Origin: Oscillospiraceae bacterium
GTDB taxonomy: Bacteria; Bacillota; Clostridia; Oscillospirales; Acutalibacteraceae
Direction of reading: 5' to 3'
Assembly (NCBI GenBank): GCA_015065975.1
Contig: SVPG01000015.1
Coordinates: forward strand, 1-48,501
DNA length: 48,501 nt
The notes below the pieces were generated by a model. That model worked only from the letters and a program-made list of their open reading frames with translations. It did no database searches and was not told the origin of the DNA. The position numbers and the translations under genes are program-made. Below are positions 31,691-38,954 of the stretch, piece after piece (position 1 is the first letter of the stretch; each line of letters opens with the position of its first letter).

Positions 31691-33748
31691 TTGAAACAGT
31701 ACGCAGCAAAAAACATCAGAAACGTCCTGATCGCAGGTCACAGCGGCGCAGGTAAGACTTCTCTTGCCGAGGCCATGCTCTACGTCGCCGGCGCAACCGA
31801 CCGTCTCGGAAAAACAGCCGACGGCAACACCGTCTGTGACTTCGACGCAGAGGAAATCAAGCGCAAGACCTCCGTTTCAACGGCTGTTGCTCCCCTCGAG
31901 TGGAAGGATCATAAAATCAACGTAATCGACGCTCCGGGTCTTTTCGACTTCGTCAGCGGCGTTAACGAAGGCGTCCGCGCATGCGAGTGCGTCATCATAA
32001 CCGTCTCCGCACGTTCGGGTATCCCCGTAGGTGCCGAGAAGGCAAACAAGGCTGCTCTCCAGGCAGGCAAGGCACGTATGTTCTTTGTCAACCAGCTCGA
32101 CGCCGATACAGCCAACTTCTACAAGACCTTCGAAGGACTCAAGGAGACCTTTGGTTCCTGTGTCTGCCCGATCGTCGTTCCCTGCATCGAGAATGACGCT
32201 GTCAAGTGCTACGTCAACCTGTTCGAGAACAAGGCTTACGAGTACGTAAACGGCAAGCTGACCGAGTGCGCTATCCCCGAGCTCAAGCATCTCGACGATT
32301 TCCGCGCAGCCATCAACGAGGCTGTTGCAGAGACCAGCGAGGAGTTCATGGAGAAGTTCTTCAATGACGAGCCCTTCACAGCCGAAGAGCTCAAGGCAGG
32401 CATCTCCCAGGGCGTCAAGGACGGCACTCTTGCACTGCTCTATTGCGGCGCTGCAACCGAGGGTCAGGGCGCTGACCTCCTTCTCAACGCTATCACCCGT
32501 TTCGTTCCCTCTCCCGCAGAGGCAGCAGGCGAGACCAGCGAGGAAGGCACCGAGGTCAAGTGTGACGAGAACGATCCCGCAGCAGCAGTCATCTTCAAGA
32601 CCGTTGCCGACCCGTTCGTTGGTAAAATGAGCTATTTCAAGGTTATCTCCGGTAAGCTTTCGGCAGATACACCTGTTGTCAATATGCGTACCGGTACTCA
32701 GGAGAAGATCGGTAAGCTCATCTTTGTAAAGGGCAAGAAGCAGGAGGATACTTCCTGCATCACAGCAGGCGATATCGGCGCTGCAACAAAGCTTGCAAAC
32801 GCAGCTACAGGCGATACATTCTGCTCTCCCTCGAGAAAGGTCACCCTCAAGGGTGTCGATTTCCCCGAGCCCTGCCTCTCCATGGCGATCCTTCCCGTCA
32901 AGAAGGGCGAGGAAGACAAGATCGCTCAGGGTCTCGTAAAGCTTGCTGAGGAAGATCCCTCCATCAAGTACGGCACCAACACCGAGACACATCAGATGGT
33001 CGTTTCCGGTCAGGGCGACCAGCACATCGACGTTATCGTCTCCAAGCTCAAGACAAAGTACGGCATCGACGTCACTCTTGAGACTCCGAGAGTTGCATAC
33101 AGAGAGACCATCAGAAAGAGCACTTCCGTTCAGGGTCGTCATAAGAAGCAGTCGGGCGGTCACGGTCAGTTCGGTGACATCTGGGTCAGATTCGAGCCGT
33201 GCGAGAGCGACGGACTCGAGTTCGCAGAAGAGGTCGTCGGCGGTTCCGTTCCGAAGAACTTCTTCCCCGCAGTCGAAAAGGGTCTGCAGGATTGCATGAA
33301 GCACGGTGTCCTCGCAGGATATCCCGTTGTCGGCGTAAGAGCAGTCCTTTACGATGGCTCCTATCATCCCGTTGACTCTTCCGAAATGGCATTCAAGACA
33401 GCCGCTTCCCTCGCCTTCAAGGCAGGTATCCCGCAGGCTGCTCCCACACTTCTCGAGCCGGTCGGAACCCTCAAGGCTCTCATCCCCAACGATAACATGG
33501 GCGACGTTATGGGCGAGGTTTCGGTCAGACGCGGTCGTGTTCTCGGCATGAATCCCGCTGAGGACGGTCTCCAGGAGCTCATGGCAGAAGTACCGATGGC
33601 AGAGATGGGCGACTTCTCCACCTTCATGCGTCAGTGCTCTCAGGGCAGAGGCTCCTTCACCTTCGAGTTCACCCGTTACGAGGACTGCCCGGGCAACATC
33701 GCCCAGAAGGTCATCGAGGACGCAAAGGCCCGCGAAGGCGAAGAATAA
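31691..33748 (+). CDS. Elongation factor G-like GTPase (FusA2 type)
   Basis: A 685-residue translational GTPase with the full EF-G domain order. G1 is GHSGAGKTS (16-24), G3 is DAPGLFDF (80-87), and G4 is NQLD (134-137) instead of NKxD. The EF-G His in DTPGHVDF is Leu84. Domains II-V follow ('VSGQGDQHIDVIVSKLKTKYG', 'GRHKKQSGGHGQFGDIWV', 'GDVMGEVSVRRGRVLGM'). It matches the second EF-G paralogue common in Clostridia rather than canonical FusA, and is not beside rpsL/rpsG/tuf. Role unclear; some paralogues act in ribosome recycling or stress. Starts at TTG 31691 after GAAAGGGG. Strongly C-ending codons suggest high expression. Confidence 0.9.
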   Translation: MKQYAAKNIRNVLIAGHSGAGKTSLAEAMLYVAGATDRLGKTADGNTVCDFDAEEIKRKTSVSTAVAPLEWKDHKINVIDAPGLFDFVSGVNEGVRACECVIITVSARSGIPVGAEKANKAALQAGKARMFFVNQLDADTANFYKTFEGLKETFGSCVCPIVVPCIENDAVKCYVNLFENKAYEYVNGKLTECAIPELKHLDDFRAAINEAVAETSEEFMEKFFNDEPFTAEELKAGISQGVKDGTLALLYCGAATEGQGADLLLNAITRFVPSPAEAAGETSEEGTEVKCDENDPAAAVIFKTVADPFVGKMSYFKVISGKLSADTPVVNMRTGTQEKIGKLIFVKGKKQEDTSCITAGDIGAATKLANAATGDTFCSPSRKVTLKGVDFPEPCLSMAILPVKKGEEDKIAQGLVKLAEEDPSIKYGTNTETHQMVVSGQGDQHIDVIVSKLKTKYGIDVTLETPRVAYRETIRKSTSVQGRHKKQSGGHGQFGDIWVRFEPCESDGLEFAEEVVGGSVPKNFFPAVEKGLQDCMKHGVLAGYPVVGVRAVLYDGSYHPVDSSEMAFKTAASLAFKAGIPQAAPTLLEPVGTLKALIPNDNMGDVMGEVSVRRGRVLGMNPAEDGLQELMAEVPMAEMGDFSTFMRQCSQGRGSFTFEFTRYEDCPGNIAQKVIEDAKAREGEE

Positions 33749-33763
33749 TCAAAGACATAACAG

Positions 33764-33793
33764 AAGGACCACGCGAAACGCGTGGTCCTTTTT
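33764..33793 (+). terminator. Terminator after the EF-G-like gene
   Basis: A perfect 12-bp stem AAGGACCACGCG with AAA loop (arms 33764-33775, 33779-33790) followed by TTT. Confidence 0.88.
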
Positions 33794-33818
33794 GCGTGCA
33801 AATTGTAGTCTTAAAGAA

Positions 33819-34448
33819 CTATTCAATAACAATCTCAAAATCCTCGGATTTTACAAACTCAACATCTCCGCCTTTGCCTTCGCCTGTGGCAGATGCGTCG
33901 CACATAAGAAATTCAAGCGGTGTCTTTAGTACGACTTCGTATGTAGCGGTAAGCTCGATGCTTTCGAGAAGCTCGATCTTTTCGCTTTCGGAAAGAGCCT
34001 TGTCCTCAACGAGGATCAATATATGCTCCTCCCAGTCACAGGTTCCTTTTTCAAAGAAAGGTACAAAATCAAAATCGCTGTACATAATGACCGATCTGCC
34101 GTAATCCTCTTTGAAATTTATTACAATGTCGGTTGCCATACCGTTCGTGTTGTTGGTAACAACAAAATTGATTTTATAGGCTGAATATGATGACTCGTTG
34201 TCCAGAAAATACTTCCACGTTTCAAGGTCACACACATCATCTCCATAAACATTTTCGGGGATATCGGGTATGTAATTGGGAGTGCTATGGTAATCATTCA
34301 GATAATATGTCGGATCAAAATATTCGCCCGGCTCGATTGAAGTTATCTCGCAAATCACACCACTATTTTCCGCCGAGCAGCCAAACATCGCTGTCAGCAT
34401 TGAAATCATCATTATCAAAGAGACTATCATAATTATTTTCTTTTTCAT
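33819..34448 (-). CDS. Lipoprotein, unknown function
   Basis: A 209-residue predicted lipoprotein (signal 'MKKKIIMIVSLIMM', lipobox MFGC, Cys24). The mature part is acidic; a beta-rich region 'YKINFVVTNNTNGMATDIVINFKEDYG' resembles an Ig-like or FxLYD-type domain. Start 34448 is set by the leader GGAGGTAACGAT immediately before ATG, which is identical to that of the next two genes upstream. It is last in the ECF-sigma-linked minus-strand operon. Composition is AT-richer than flanking genes. No family named. Confidence 0.8.
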   Translation of the reverse strand: MKKKIIMIVSLIMMISMLTAMFGCSAENSGVICEITSIEPGEYFDPTYYLNDYHSTPNYIPDIPENVYGDDVCDLETWKYFLDNESSYSAYKINFVVTNNTNGMATDIVINFKEDYGRSVIMYSDFDFVPFFEKGTCDWEEHILILVEDKALSESEKIELLESIELTATYEVVLKTPLEFLMCDASATGEGKGGDVEFVKSEDFEIVIE

Positions 34449-34467
34449 ATCGTTACCTCCCGTGATT

Positions 34468-35163
34468 TTATTTTGTGTGCCAGACGGCAAGGACTTTTCC
34501 GTCCGATTTCTGAATCAGAATATACGGCACGCCGCCGATTGTGTTTTTGGGCAGAGTTCCATGAACGAGCCAGGTCTCGCTTTCCTCGTCAAAGAGCACG
34601 ACAATCGGTCGCTCGTTGTCGACCTCTTCGCCGTATATCTCGGTCCATACGGTGAGAGCCTGCTCTTTTGCGTCCTCCTGACTGTCAACAGGTCCCAGAA
34701 TCTTATCCGAAGGAAATCGCGCGATAATGTCATCATATTCTGATATATCAAAGCTTTCTTCATCAAGATAACTGCGAAGTATATCGTTGAAATCCTCTTC
34801 GTCAAACCGCTCAAGACCGCCGTAGTGCCGTCCGTCAGGGTATTCGTGATAGTTATAATCATAACCTACCAGTTCATATGTGCCGTCCTCGTAATAAACT
34901 TTTAAGGCAAGTCCGCTCTTATAAAATTCGGGATCCATACCCTTTATTTTGCAATGCATACCCTCGAGTTTTGACAACACTTCATGATCGGGCGGAAGCT
35001 CCTTCAAAACCACCCAATCATTGTCAAGGTCAATTATCTCCAGCGCTGTGACATTTTCGAGCGGTTCGGCAAATTTCCAAACGTCGGTAGTGTTCCCGCA
35101 TATCGCGCAGGAAGACAAAATCAGCATCGAAAATGCAAGTATCAGCAAAACTATCTTTTTCAT
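34468..35163 (-). CDS. Lipoprotein with NTF2-fold-immunity-like C-terminus
   Basis: A 231-residue lipoprotein (signal 'MKKIVLLILAFSMLILSS', Cys19). The C-terminal 70 residues end in 'WLVHGTLPKNTIGGVPYILIQKSDGKVLAVWHTK'. This is the pattern of NTF2-fold immunity-type domains: a W-x-V strand, a GG turn and a final strand 'DGKVL'. The N-terminal part ('LEIIDLDNDWVVLKELPPD...LEGMHCKIKG') may be a second small domain. No toxin gene is adjacent, so an immunity role is not supported beyond fold similarity. Shares the identical GGAGGTAACGAT leader with its neighbours. Confidence 0.78.
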   Translation of the reverse strand: MKKIVLLILAFSMLILSSCAICGNTTDVWKFAEPLENVTALEIIDLDNDWVVLKELPPDHEVLSKLEGMHCKIKGMDPEFYKSGLALKVYYEDGTYELVGYDYNYHEYPDGRHYGGLERFDEEDFNDILRSYLDEESFDISEYDDIIARFPSDKILGPVDSQEDAKEQALTVWTEIYGEEVDNERPIVVLFDEESETWLVHGTLPKNTIGGVPYILIQKSDGKVLAVWHTK

Positions 35164-35190
35164 ATCGTTACCTCCTTAATTTTCAGTCGT

Positions 35191-36585
35191 TTAAGATGTC
35201 ACTTGTTTCACTCGTCCCCAAATGGTCACTGTCTCGCAGTTTTCGGCATCGAGAGTATAGGCTATCATCTCGTTTTCAAAGGAATCAAAATAGTGCCGCT
35301 TTGCAATTTTTTCTCCGTTGAGTTTTTGGAAACCGAAATCCGATGCGGGATATTCGCTTTCGTCGGCACTAAAAAATTCTTCAAGAAAGCTTTTGTCAAA
35401 TTCCTTATAAGCAATGGTGTTTGCAAGATCACAGAGCAGATCGGTGCGGCAAAAATCACCGCCGCTCGGATTTGTATTTGTGTATTCGATCGTGAATGTT
35501 TCTTTGCCGTATCCTGTTTTTGAATCGCTGTCGTTTTTCAGAAGTATCGTGATTTTTTCTTCCTCGCTTATCTCGACGGTAAGCATCGTGTAGGTGTAAT
35601 CCTCGAGCTCTTCAGCCGAACATTCAATTGCGGAAAAACCGTATTCCTGCGCAGTATCTTCAATGCGGCTTTGGAGCAAATAAAAATTTGCTTCCGAGTG
35701 CTCGGGTGACACCAATCCGCGTACGCACGCACTGCACATAAGTGTGCAGCAAACAGCGGGAACAATAGTTGTGGCAAGTGAAAAGAGTAAAATTTTTACA
35801 ATAGTTTTCGTAGTGTCTCTCTCCGAATTTGTTTCCACCGAGTTTTGCTTCGGGCTCGTCTTTTCCTTTTCGTAAGCTTTTATATTTCTTCTCATAAAAA
35901 TTATAAAGCAAACAAAAAATGCGACTATGGCTGTGATGACGAACAAGGTTTTAATGAGCTGATAGGTACCGACGTCATAAAGGATAGTGGAGTTGCCGTC
36001 GCTGTCCGTAACGACCAATTGAGAGTGAGTAAAAGAGATGAAATTGAGAAAAGCTCCCATATCATTTTTTATCTCATATGTCTTGTCACCGACGACACAC
36101 TCGGTCTTTTTTAATAACTTAAATGAATATGAGTCGTTTGCTGGTGTCATCGGAACATCAGCGGCCTCTTCTACCTCTCCCTCAGGGTTGACGGAGATAA
36201 TAAAATTACTTCTAACAAAATATATGAGAACATTTTCTCCGTCCCATTCCAAATAAAATGATCCCGGAGAGTCAAAAATATAGCCGTACTGAAAAACGCC
36301 CTCCGCTGAATATACGGATACGATATCTTTCATCGCGCCCATTTTGTTGTGCTCGGAACCTATGGCAAATGTTCCGTCCTCTCTGACATCGAAACAGTGA
36401 ATAGATTTGTTTTTGTATTCTTTATCCAATATGGAAAAATTAATTGCATCAACAAAAGATTCTTTCTCTTCTTCTGATACAGGCTTGATATCAAATCCCG
36501 TATTCATCGCAAATACGCTCATACCGTTTGCCGACAGAACGAGCATGAGAAGCAGTACCGTCAGAACAATTTTTTTGATTTTCAT
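35191..36585 (-). CDS. Secreted/membrane protein, unknown function
   Basis: A 464-residue protein with a signal peptide (about 1-26, ending 'SVFA'), an extracytoplasmic beta-rich domain (30-208) with propeller-like strands ('CFDVREDGTFAIGSEHN', 'GYIFDSPGSFYLEWDGENVLIYF'), a transmembrane helix (211-231), a short basic cytoplasmic loop, a second helix (263-284) and another extracytoplasmic domain (290-464). The family is not recognised. Start 36585 is given by GGAGGTAACGAT just before ATG. It sits in the operon below the ECF sigma/anti-sigma pair and is a candidate envelope sensor or effector. Confidence 0.78.
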   Translation of the reverse strand: MKIKKIVLTVLLLMLVLSANGMSVFAMNTGFDIKPVSEEEKESFVDAINFSILDKEYKNKSIHCFDVREDGTFAIGSEHNKMGAMKDIVSVYSAEGVFQYGYIFDSPGSFYLEWDGENVLIYFVRSNFIISVNPEGEVEEAADVPMTPANDSYSFKLLKKTECVVGDKTYEIKNDMGAFLNFISFTHSQLVVTDSDGNSTILYDVGTYQLIKTLFVITAIVAFFVCFIIFMRRNIKAYEKEKTSPKQNSVETNSERDTTKTIVKILLFSLATTIVPAVCCTLMCSACVRGLVSPEHSEANFYLLQSRIEDTAQEYGFSAIECSAEELEDYTYTMLTVEISEEEKITILLKNDSDSKTGYGKETFTIEYTNTNPSGGDFCRTDLLCDLANTIAYKEFDKSFLEEFFSADESEYPASDFGFQKLNGEKIAKRHYFDSFENEMIAYTLDAENCETVTIWGRVKQVTS

Positions 36586-36625
36586 ATCGTTACCTCCAAT
36601 TTTATACACTGTCGCGTCTGCGCTC

Positions 36626-37354
36626 TCAGCTTTCGTAAACGGTCGTTATCGGGCTGAGAGTTATCCTTTTGTGATACCGGTCAAGGTTTTCGGGGTCGTT
36701 TCCCGCAAGATAGGTAAGCTCGAAATAATCATTGCCGTAGAAGCTTGAAGCGATCACGGGGTTTGCGATCTTTGCATAGGGAAGTCGGAACACCTTGCAA
36801 TAGACGTCGGTGTCGAAAATATCTCTTATGACAAGATATTGAGTCTCTTTCGGGTCGTCGGTGTCGGTGCTGACGTATGCAATAAGCTTGTCAAAGGAGT
36901 TGTAGGTGCATATGTCGGAGAAAACGGGGGAGAGACGCTCGTTTTTTGTGTCGATAAAAACAAACGGGTTTTTGCAGGCGCCGTAATCCGAAGAAAGCAT
37001 CAGAATATCCTCGCCGAACGGCTCGATTTTGGGCAGAAGCGGAAGGTCGAATACGTGCTCAAGGAGCAGCCTGCCGCCGTCCGAAAAGATTTTTACATGA
37101 GAGCTGTAATCGGCAGATACCGTGATGATACAGTTGTCGTCGCTGTGCGCGATATAGGGGTCGGCAAACTCCTCGGGATTTGTTTGAGATTCGGGAAATT
37201 CCCCGCCCTGTGTGATGCAGGCGGGATATTCCTCACGCTCCAGCTCAACAAGCTCGTGCGAGGGTGCTTCGCCGTCCTTCTCACGGCAGGATACCGCCGC
37301 AAGAAGGAACGCGGCACACAGAAGAATACAGACCGATTTTTTCAGAAAATTCAA
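36626..37354 (-). CDS. Lipoprotein, propeller-like, unknown
   Basis: A 242-residue lipoprotein (signal 'MNFLKKSVCILLCAAFLLAA', lipobox ending at Cys23). The mature domain resembles the extracytoplasmic part of the next gene ('CIITVSADYSSHVKIFSDGGRLLLEH', 'ILMLSSDYGACKNPFVFIDTKNERL'), with short repeated strands as in beta-propellers. The start is TTG 37354 with AAGGTGAT about 7 nt upstream. Separated from the anti-sigma gene by a 204-bp region with a strong inverted repeat. Unlike its downstream neighbours it lacks the GGAGGTAACGAT leader. Confidence 0.78.
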   Translation of the reverse strand: MNFLKKSVCILLCAAFLLAAVSCREKDGEAPSHELVELEREEYPACITQGGEFPESQTNPEEFADPYIAHSDDNCIITVSADYSSHVKIFSDGGRLLLEHVFDLPLLPKIEPFGEDILMLSSDYGACKNPFVFIDTKNERLSPVFSDICTYNSFDKLIAYVSTDTDDPKETQYLVIRDIFDTDVYCKVFRLPYAKIANPVIASSFYGNDYFELTYLAGNDPENLDRYHKRITLSPITTVYES

Positions 37355-37388
37355 TGCAGATCACCTTGCCTTTGGTTTGTGACGGGCG

Positions 37389-37518
37389 GAGGGGTATCGG
37401 AAACCTGACTGCAAGCAGGCAAATCGATAAGCGGGCATATCCCTCCACAACAAAGCTATGCCTGACGAATGACGGATGATTTAACAAGGCAAAACCAATC
37501 AGGTCGAAAATACCCCTC
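37389..37518 (-). other. Structured inter-gene region, possible cis RNA
   Basis: The 204-bp gap between the anti-sigma gene and the lipoprotein gene contains nested inverted repeats: GAGGGGTAT/ATACCCCTC (37389-37397, 37510-37518), ACCTGA/TCAGGT (37403-37408, 37499-37504) and GGCATA/TATGCC (37434-37439, 37457-37462). Together they would fold a roughly 130-nt domain on either strand. In the minus-strand mRNA it ends about 35 nt before the TTG start. No known riboswitch class is recognised, and no T run follows, so it is not a simple terminator. Confidence 0.5.
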
Positions 37519-37558
37519 ACAGATTTATACTTGTCCGAGAGGGAAAAGGTGACAGTTT

Positions 37559-38251
37559 TCAGACCCTTTCCACGCTTCGAATGATTCTGACAGTCTCGCC
37601 CAGCGGGCAGGAGGAGAAGAGACTGAATGCGTATTTTCCCTGTATCCAGTAACAGTGATACAGCCTGTTTTTATAGTTGTAATATATCATCAGGTCGTCG
37701 ACATACATGACCCTGAGCGGAGCGTCCTCAGTGTCGACCGACAGTTTGGCGTGAAGGGTGAACTGCTCGAAAATTATCTCGCTGCCCGACGGTTTTCGGT
37801 ATTTTACGCGATTGCAGAGCTGATCATTGGCGGTGACAGACTCTTCATCATATCCGTCGGGGATATATGTCGGGCGATAGACCTCGTCGATATGCGAAGG
37901 AATCCCGTCCGCTATCAGATGCCCCGATTCGGGGTCTGTGGGCAGAAAACTTATGTCGCTGTGCGTGCGGTATACGTTCATATAGAATCCCGGCTGAGGG
38001 GATTTCTGTGCCGTAACGCTCATAGTGCCGATTATCAGAGCGATGATTATTATTGCGGCGATGAGTACGCGCAGAATCCTGCCGCCCGTTATCCGAGGAC
38101 GGTCGACGAGTGCGGCGACCGATTCCATGCGTTTTTCGAAGCTGTCGGAAAATTCGTGCCGCTCATCGCCGATACCTTCAAAGTCGGCGCGTTCAAGGGC
38201 AGAGGCTATGTCCCGCAGAAAATCCTTTGAATATATTTCTTTTTCAGACAT
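37559..38251 (-). CDS. Anti-sigma factor-like DUF4367 membrane protein
   Basis: A 230-residue protein: cytoplasmic N-terminal helical region (1-57) that would bind the sigma factor, one transmembrane helix (about 58-80), and an extracytoplasmic DUF4367-like domain ('EVYRPTYIPDGYDEESVTAND...VKYRKPSGSEIIFEQFTL'). Such proteins are typical partners of ECF sigma factors in Firmicutes. The gene starts 2 nt after the sigma factor stop, at ATG 38251 with GGGAGGG upstream. The open frame continues further upstream but that part is the sigma gene in another frame. Confidence 0.85.
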   Translation of the reverse strand: MSEKEIYSKDFLRDIASALERADFEGIGDERHEFSDSFEKRMESVAALVDRPRITGGRILRVLIAAIIIIALIIGTMSVTAQKSPQPGFYMNVYRTHSDISFLPTDPESGHLIADGIPSHIDEVYRPTYIPDGYDEESVTANDQLCNRVKYRKPSGSEIIFEQFTLHAKLSVDTEDAPLRVMYVDDLMIYYNYKNRLYHCYWIQGKYAFSLFSSCPLGETVRIIRSVERV

Positions 38252-38253
38252 TT

Positions 38254-38784
38254 TCAGCCCTCCCTTCTGTACTCGGCGATTTTTTCTCTCACGCGCTGCA
38301 TGCGCTTTTTGGCGGCGGCGACCGTGATTCCGAGCAGTGACGCTATCTGCGGATAGGTCAGGTCGTGTATGCACCTGAGCCTGAACACGATCAGATAATC
38401 CTCCGACATCGCGGAAACCAGCTTTGCCATGCGGTCGATCTCACAGCCCGTCTCGACCTCCTCCTCAAAGCCGCAGTCCGTGATGGCCTCTTTGGAATCG
38501 GCGTCGGAAATGAGTATTTCGCGTGAGAGCTTTTTCTTCATGGTCAGCGCAATGTTCTTGACCACCGTCAGCAGAAGATTGCGCGTGTTACGGCAAAAAT
38601 CTATTCTGGAAAAGTTTATCGCAACGCGCTCGAATGCGTCGTGTACAGCGTCCTCCGCCAGCCATTTGTCGCCCAGTATGCGCAGAGCGTAGGAATACAT
38701 CGAGTCCCTGTTCTCGTTGTACAGCGCAATAAATCTTTCCCTGTCGCTCGGCTCGTCGACCAGAGCGAGAAGAGTTATGAGCAT
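38254..38784 (-). CDS. ECF RNA polymerase sigma factor
   Basis: A 176-residue extracytoplasmic-function sigma factor. Region 2 spans about 18-85 ('RFIALYNENRDSMYSYALRILGDKWLAEDAVHDAFERVAINF'); region 4 spans about 120-172, with the helix-turn-helix 'LTYPQIASLLGITVAAAKKRMQRVREKIAEY'. It is followed directly by its DUF4367 anti-sigma gene and then by four envelope proteins, which probably form the regulon core. Start ATG 38784 is followed by an unusual 'LITLLALVD' lead; a downstream start is possible. Confidence 0.92.
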   Translation of the reverse strand: MLITLLALVDEPSDRERFIALYNENRDSMYSYALRILGDKWLAEDAVHDAFERVAINFSRIDFCRNTRNLLLTVVKNIALTMKKKLSREILISDADSKEAITDCGFEEEVETGCEIDRMAKLVSAMSEDYLIVFRLRCIHDLTYPQIASLLGITVAAAKKRMQRVREKIAEYRREG

Positions 38785-38816
38785 GTATATTCCCCCGTGA
38801 ATTTGATTGCGTGAAA

Positions 38817-38847
38817 AGTATACTTTACCATAACAATTGTATCACAA
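38817..38847 (-). promoter_or_regulatory. Weak promoter candidate of the ECF sigma gene
   Basis: Minus strand: TATACT (38817-38822) about 33 bp upstream of the ATG, with TTGTGA (38842-38847) at a long 19-bp spacing. It overlaps the inverted repeat at 38823-38860. An ECF-type autoregulated promoter cannot be excluded. Confidence 0.35.
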
Positions 38848-38860
38848 AAGTTATGTAAAG
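38823..38860. promoter_or_regulatory. Inverted repeat in the divergent control region
   Basis: Arms CTTTACCATAAC (38823-38834) and GTTATGTAAAG (38850-38860) pair with one bulged base around a 15-nt centre, between the ECF sigma gene and the divergent ABC-F gene. Its first arm abuts the sigma gene's -10 candidate, so it may be an operator. AT-rich, without a T run, so not a convincing terminator. Confidence 0.5.
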
Positions 38861-38891
38861 TCCATACGGCTGCAGTTATATTCTTTTCCCC

Positions 38892-38920
38892 TTGTAAGTG
38901 CGGCTGTTTTATGGTATCAT
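38892..38920 (+). promoter_or_regulatory. Promoter of the ABC-F gene
   Basis: TTGTAA (38892-38897), 17-bp spacer, TATCAT (38915-38920) with a TGG extension before the -10 hexamer, 34 bp upstream of the ATG. Confidence 0.75.
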
Positions 38921-38954
38921 AAAATTTAATGTCAATAAAACAATCGGAGGAACT

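Noticed and set aside
31877-33367. A 496-codon minus-strand open frame antisense to the EF-G-like gene
   Set aside because: It mirrors the biased codon use of the sense gene (Leu/Cys/Asp-rich), with no ribosome-binding site or domain.
34468-35163. Toxin-immunity system suggested by the NTF2-immunity-like lipoprotein
   Set aside because: No toxin, polymorphic-toxin C-terminus or secretion gene is adjacent; fold similarity alone does not support an immunity role.
37281-37520. A 79-codon minus-strand frame in the structured gap
   Set aside because: No Shine-Dalgarno site before its GTG; it overlaps the lipoprotein signal sequence in another frame and follows the inverted repeats, so structure explains it better.
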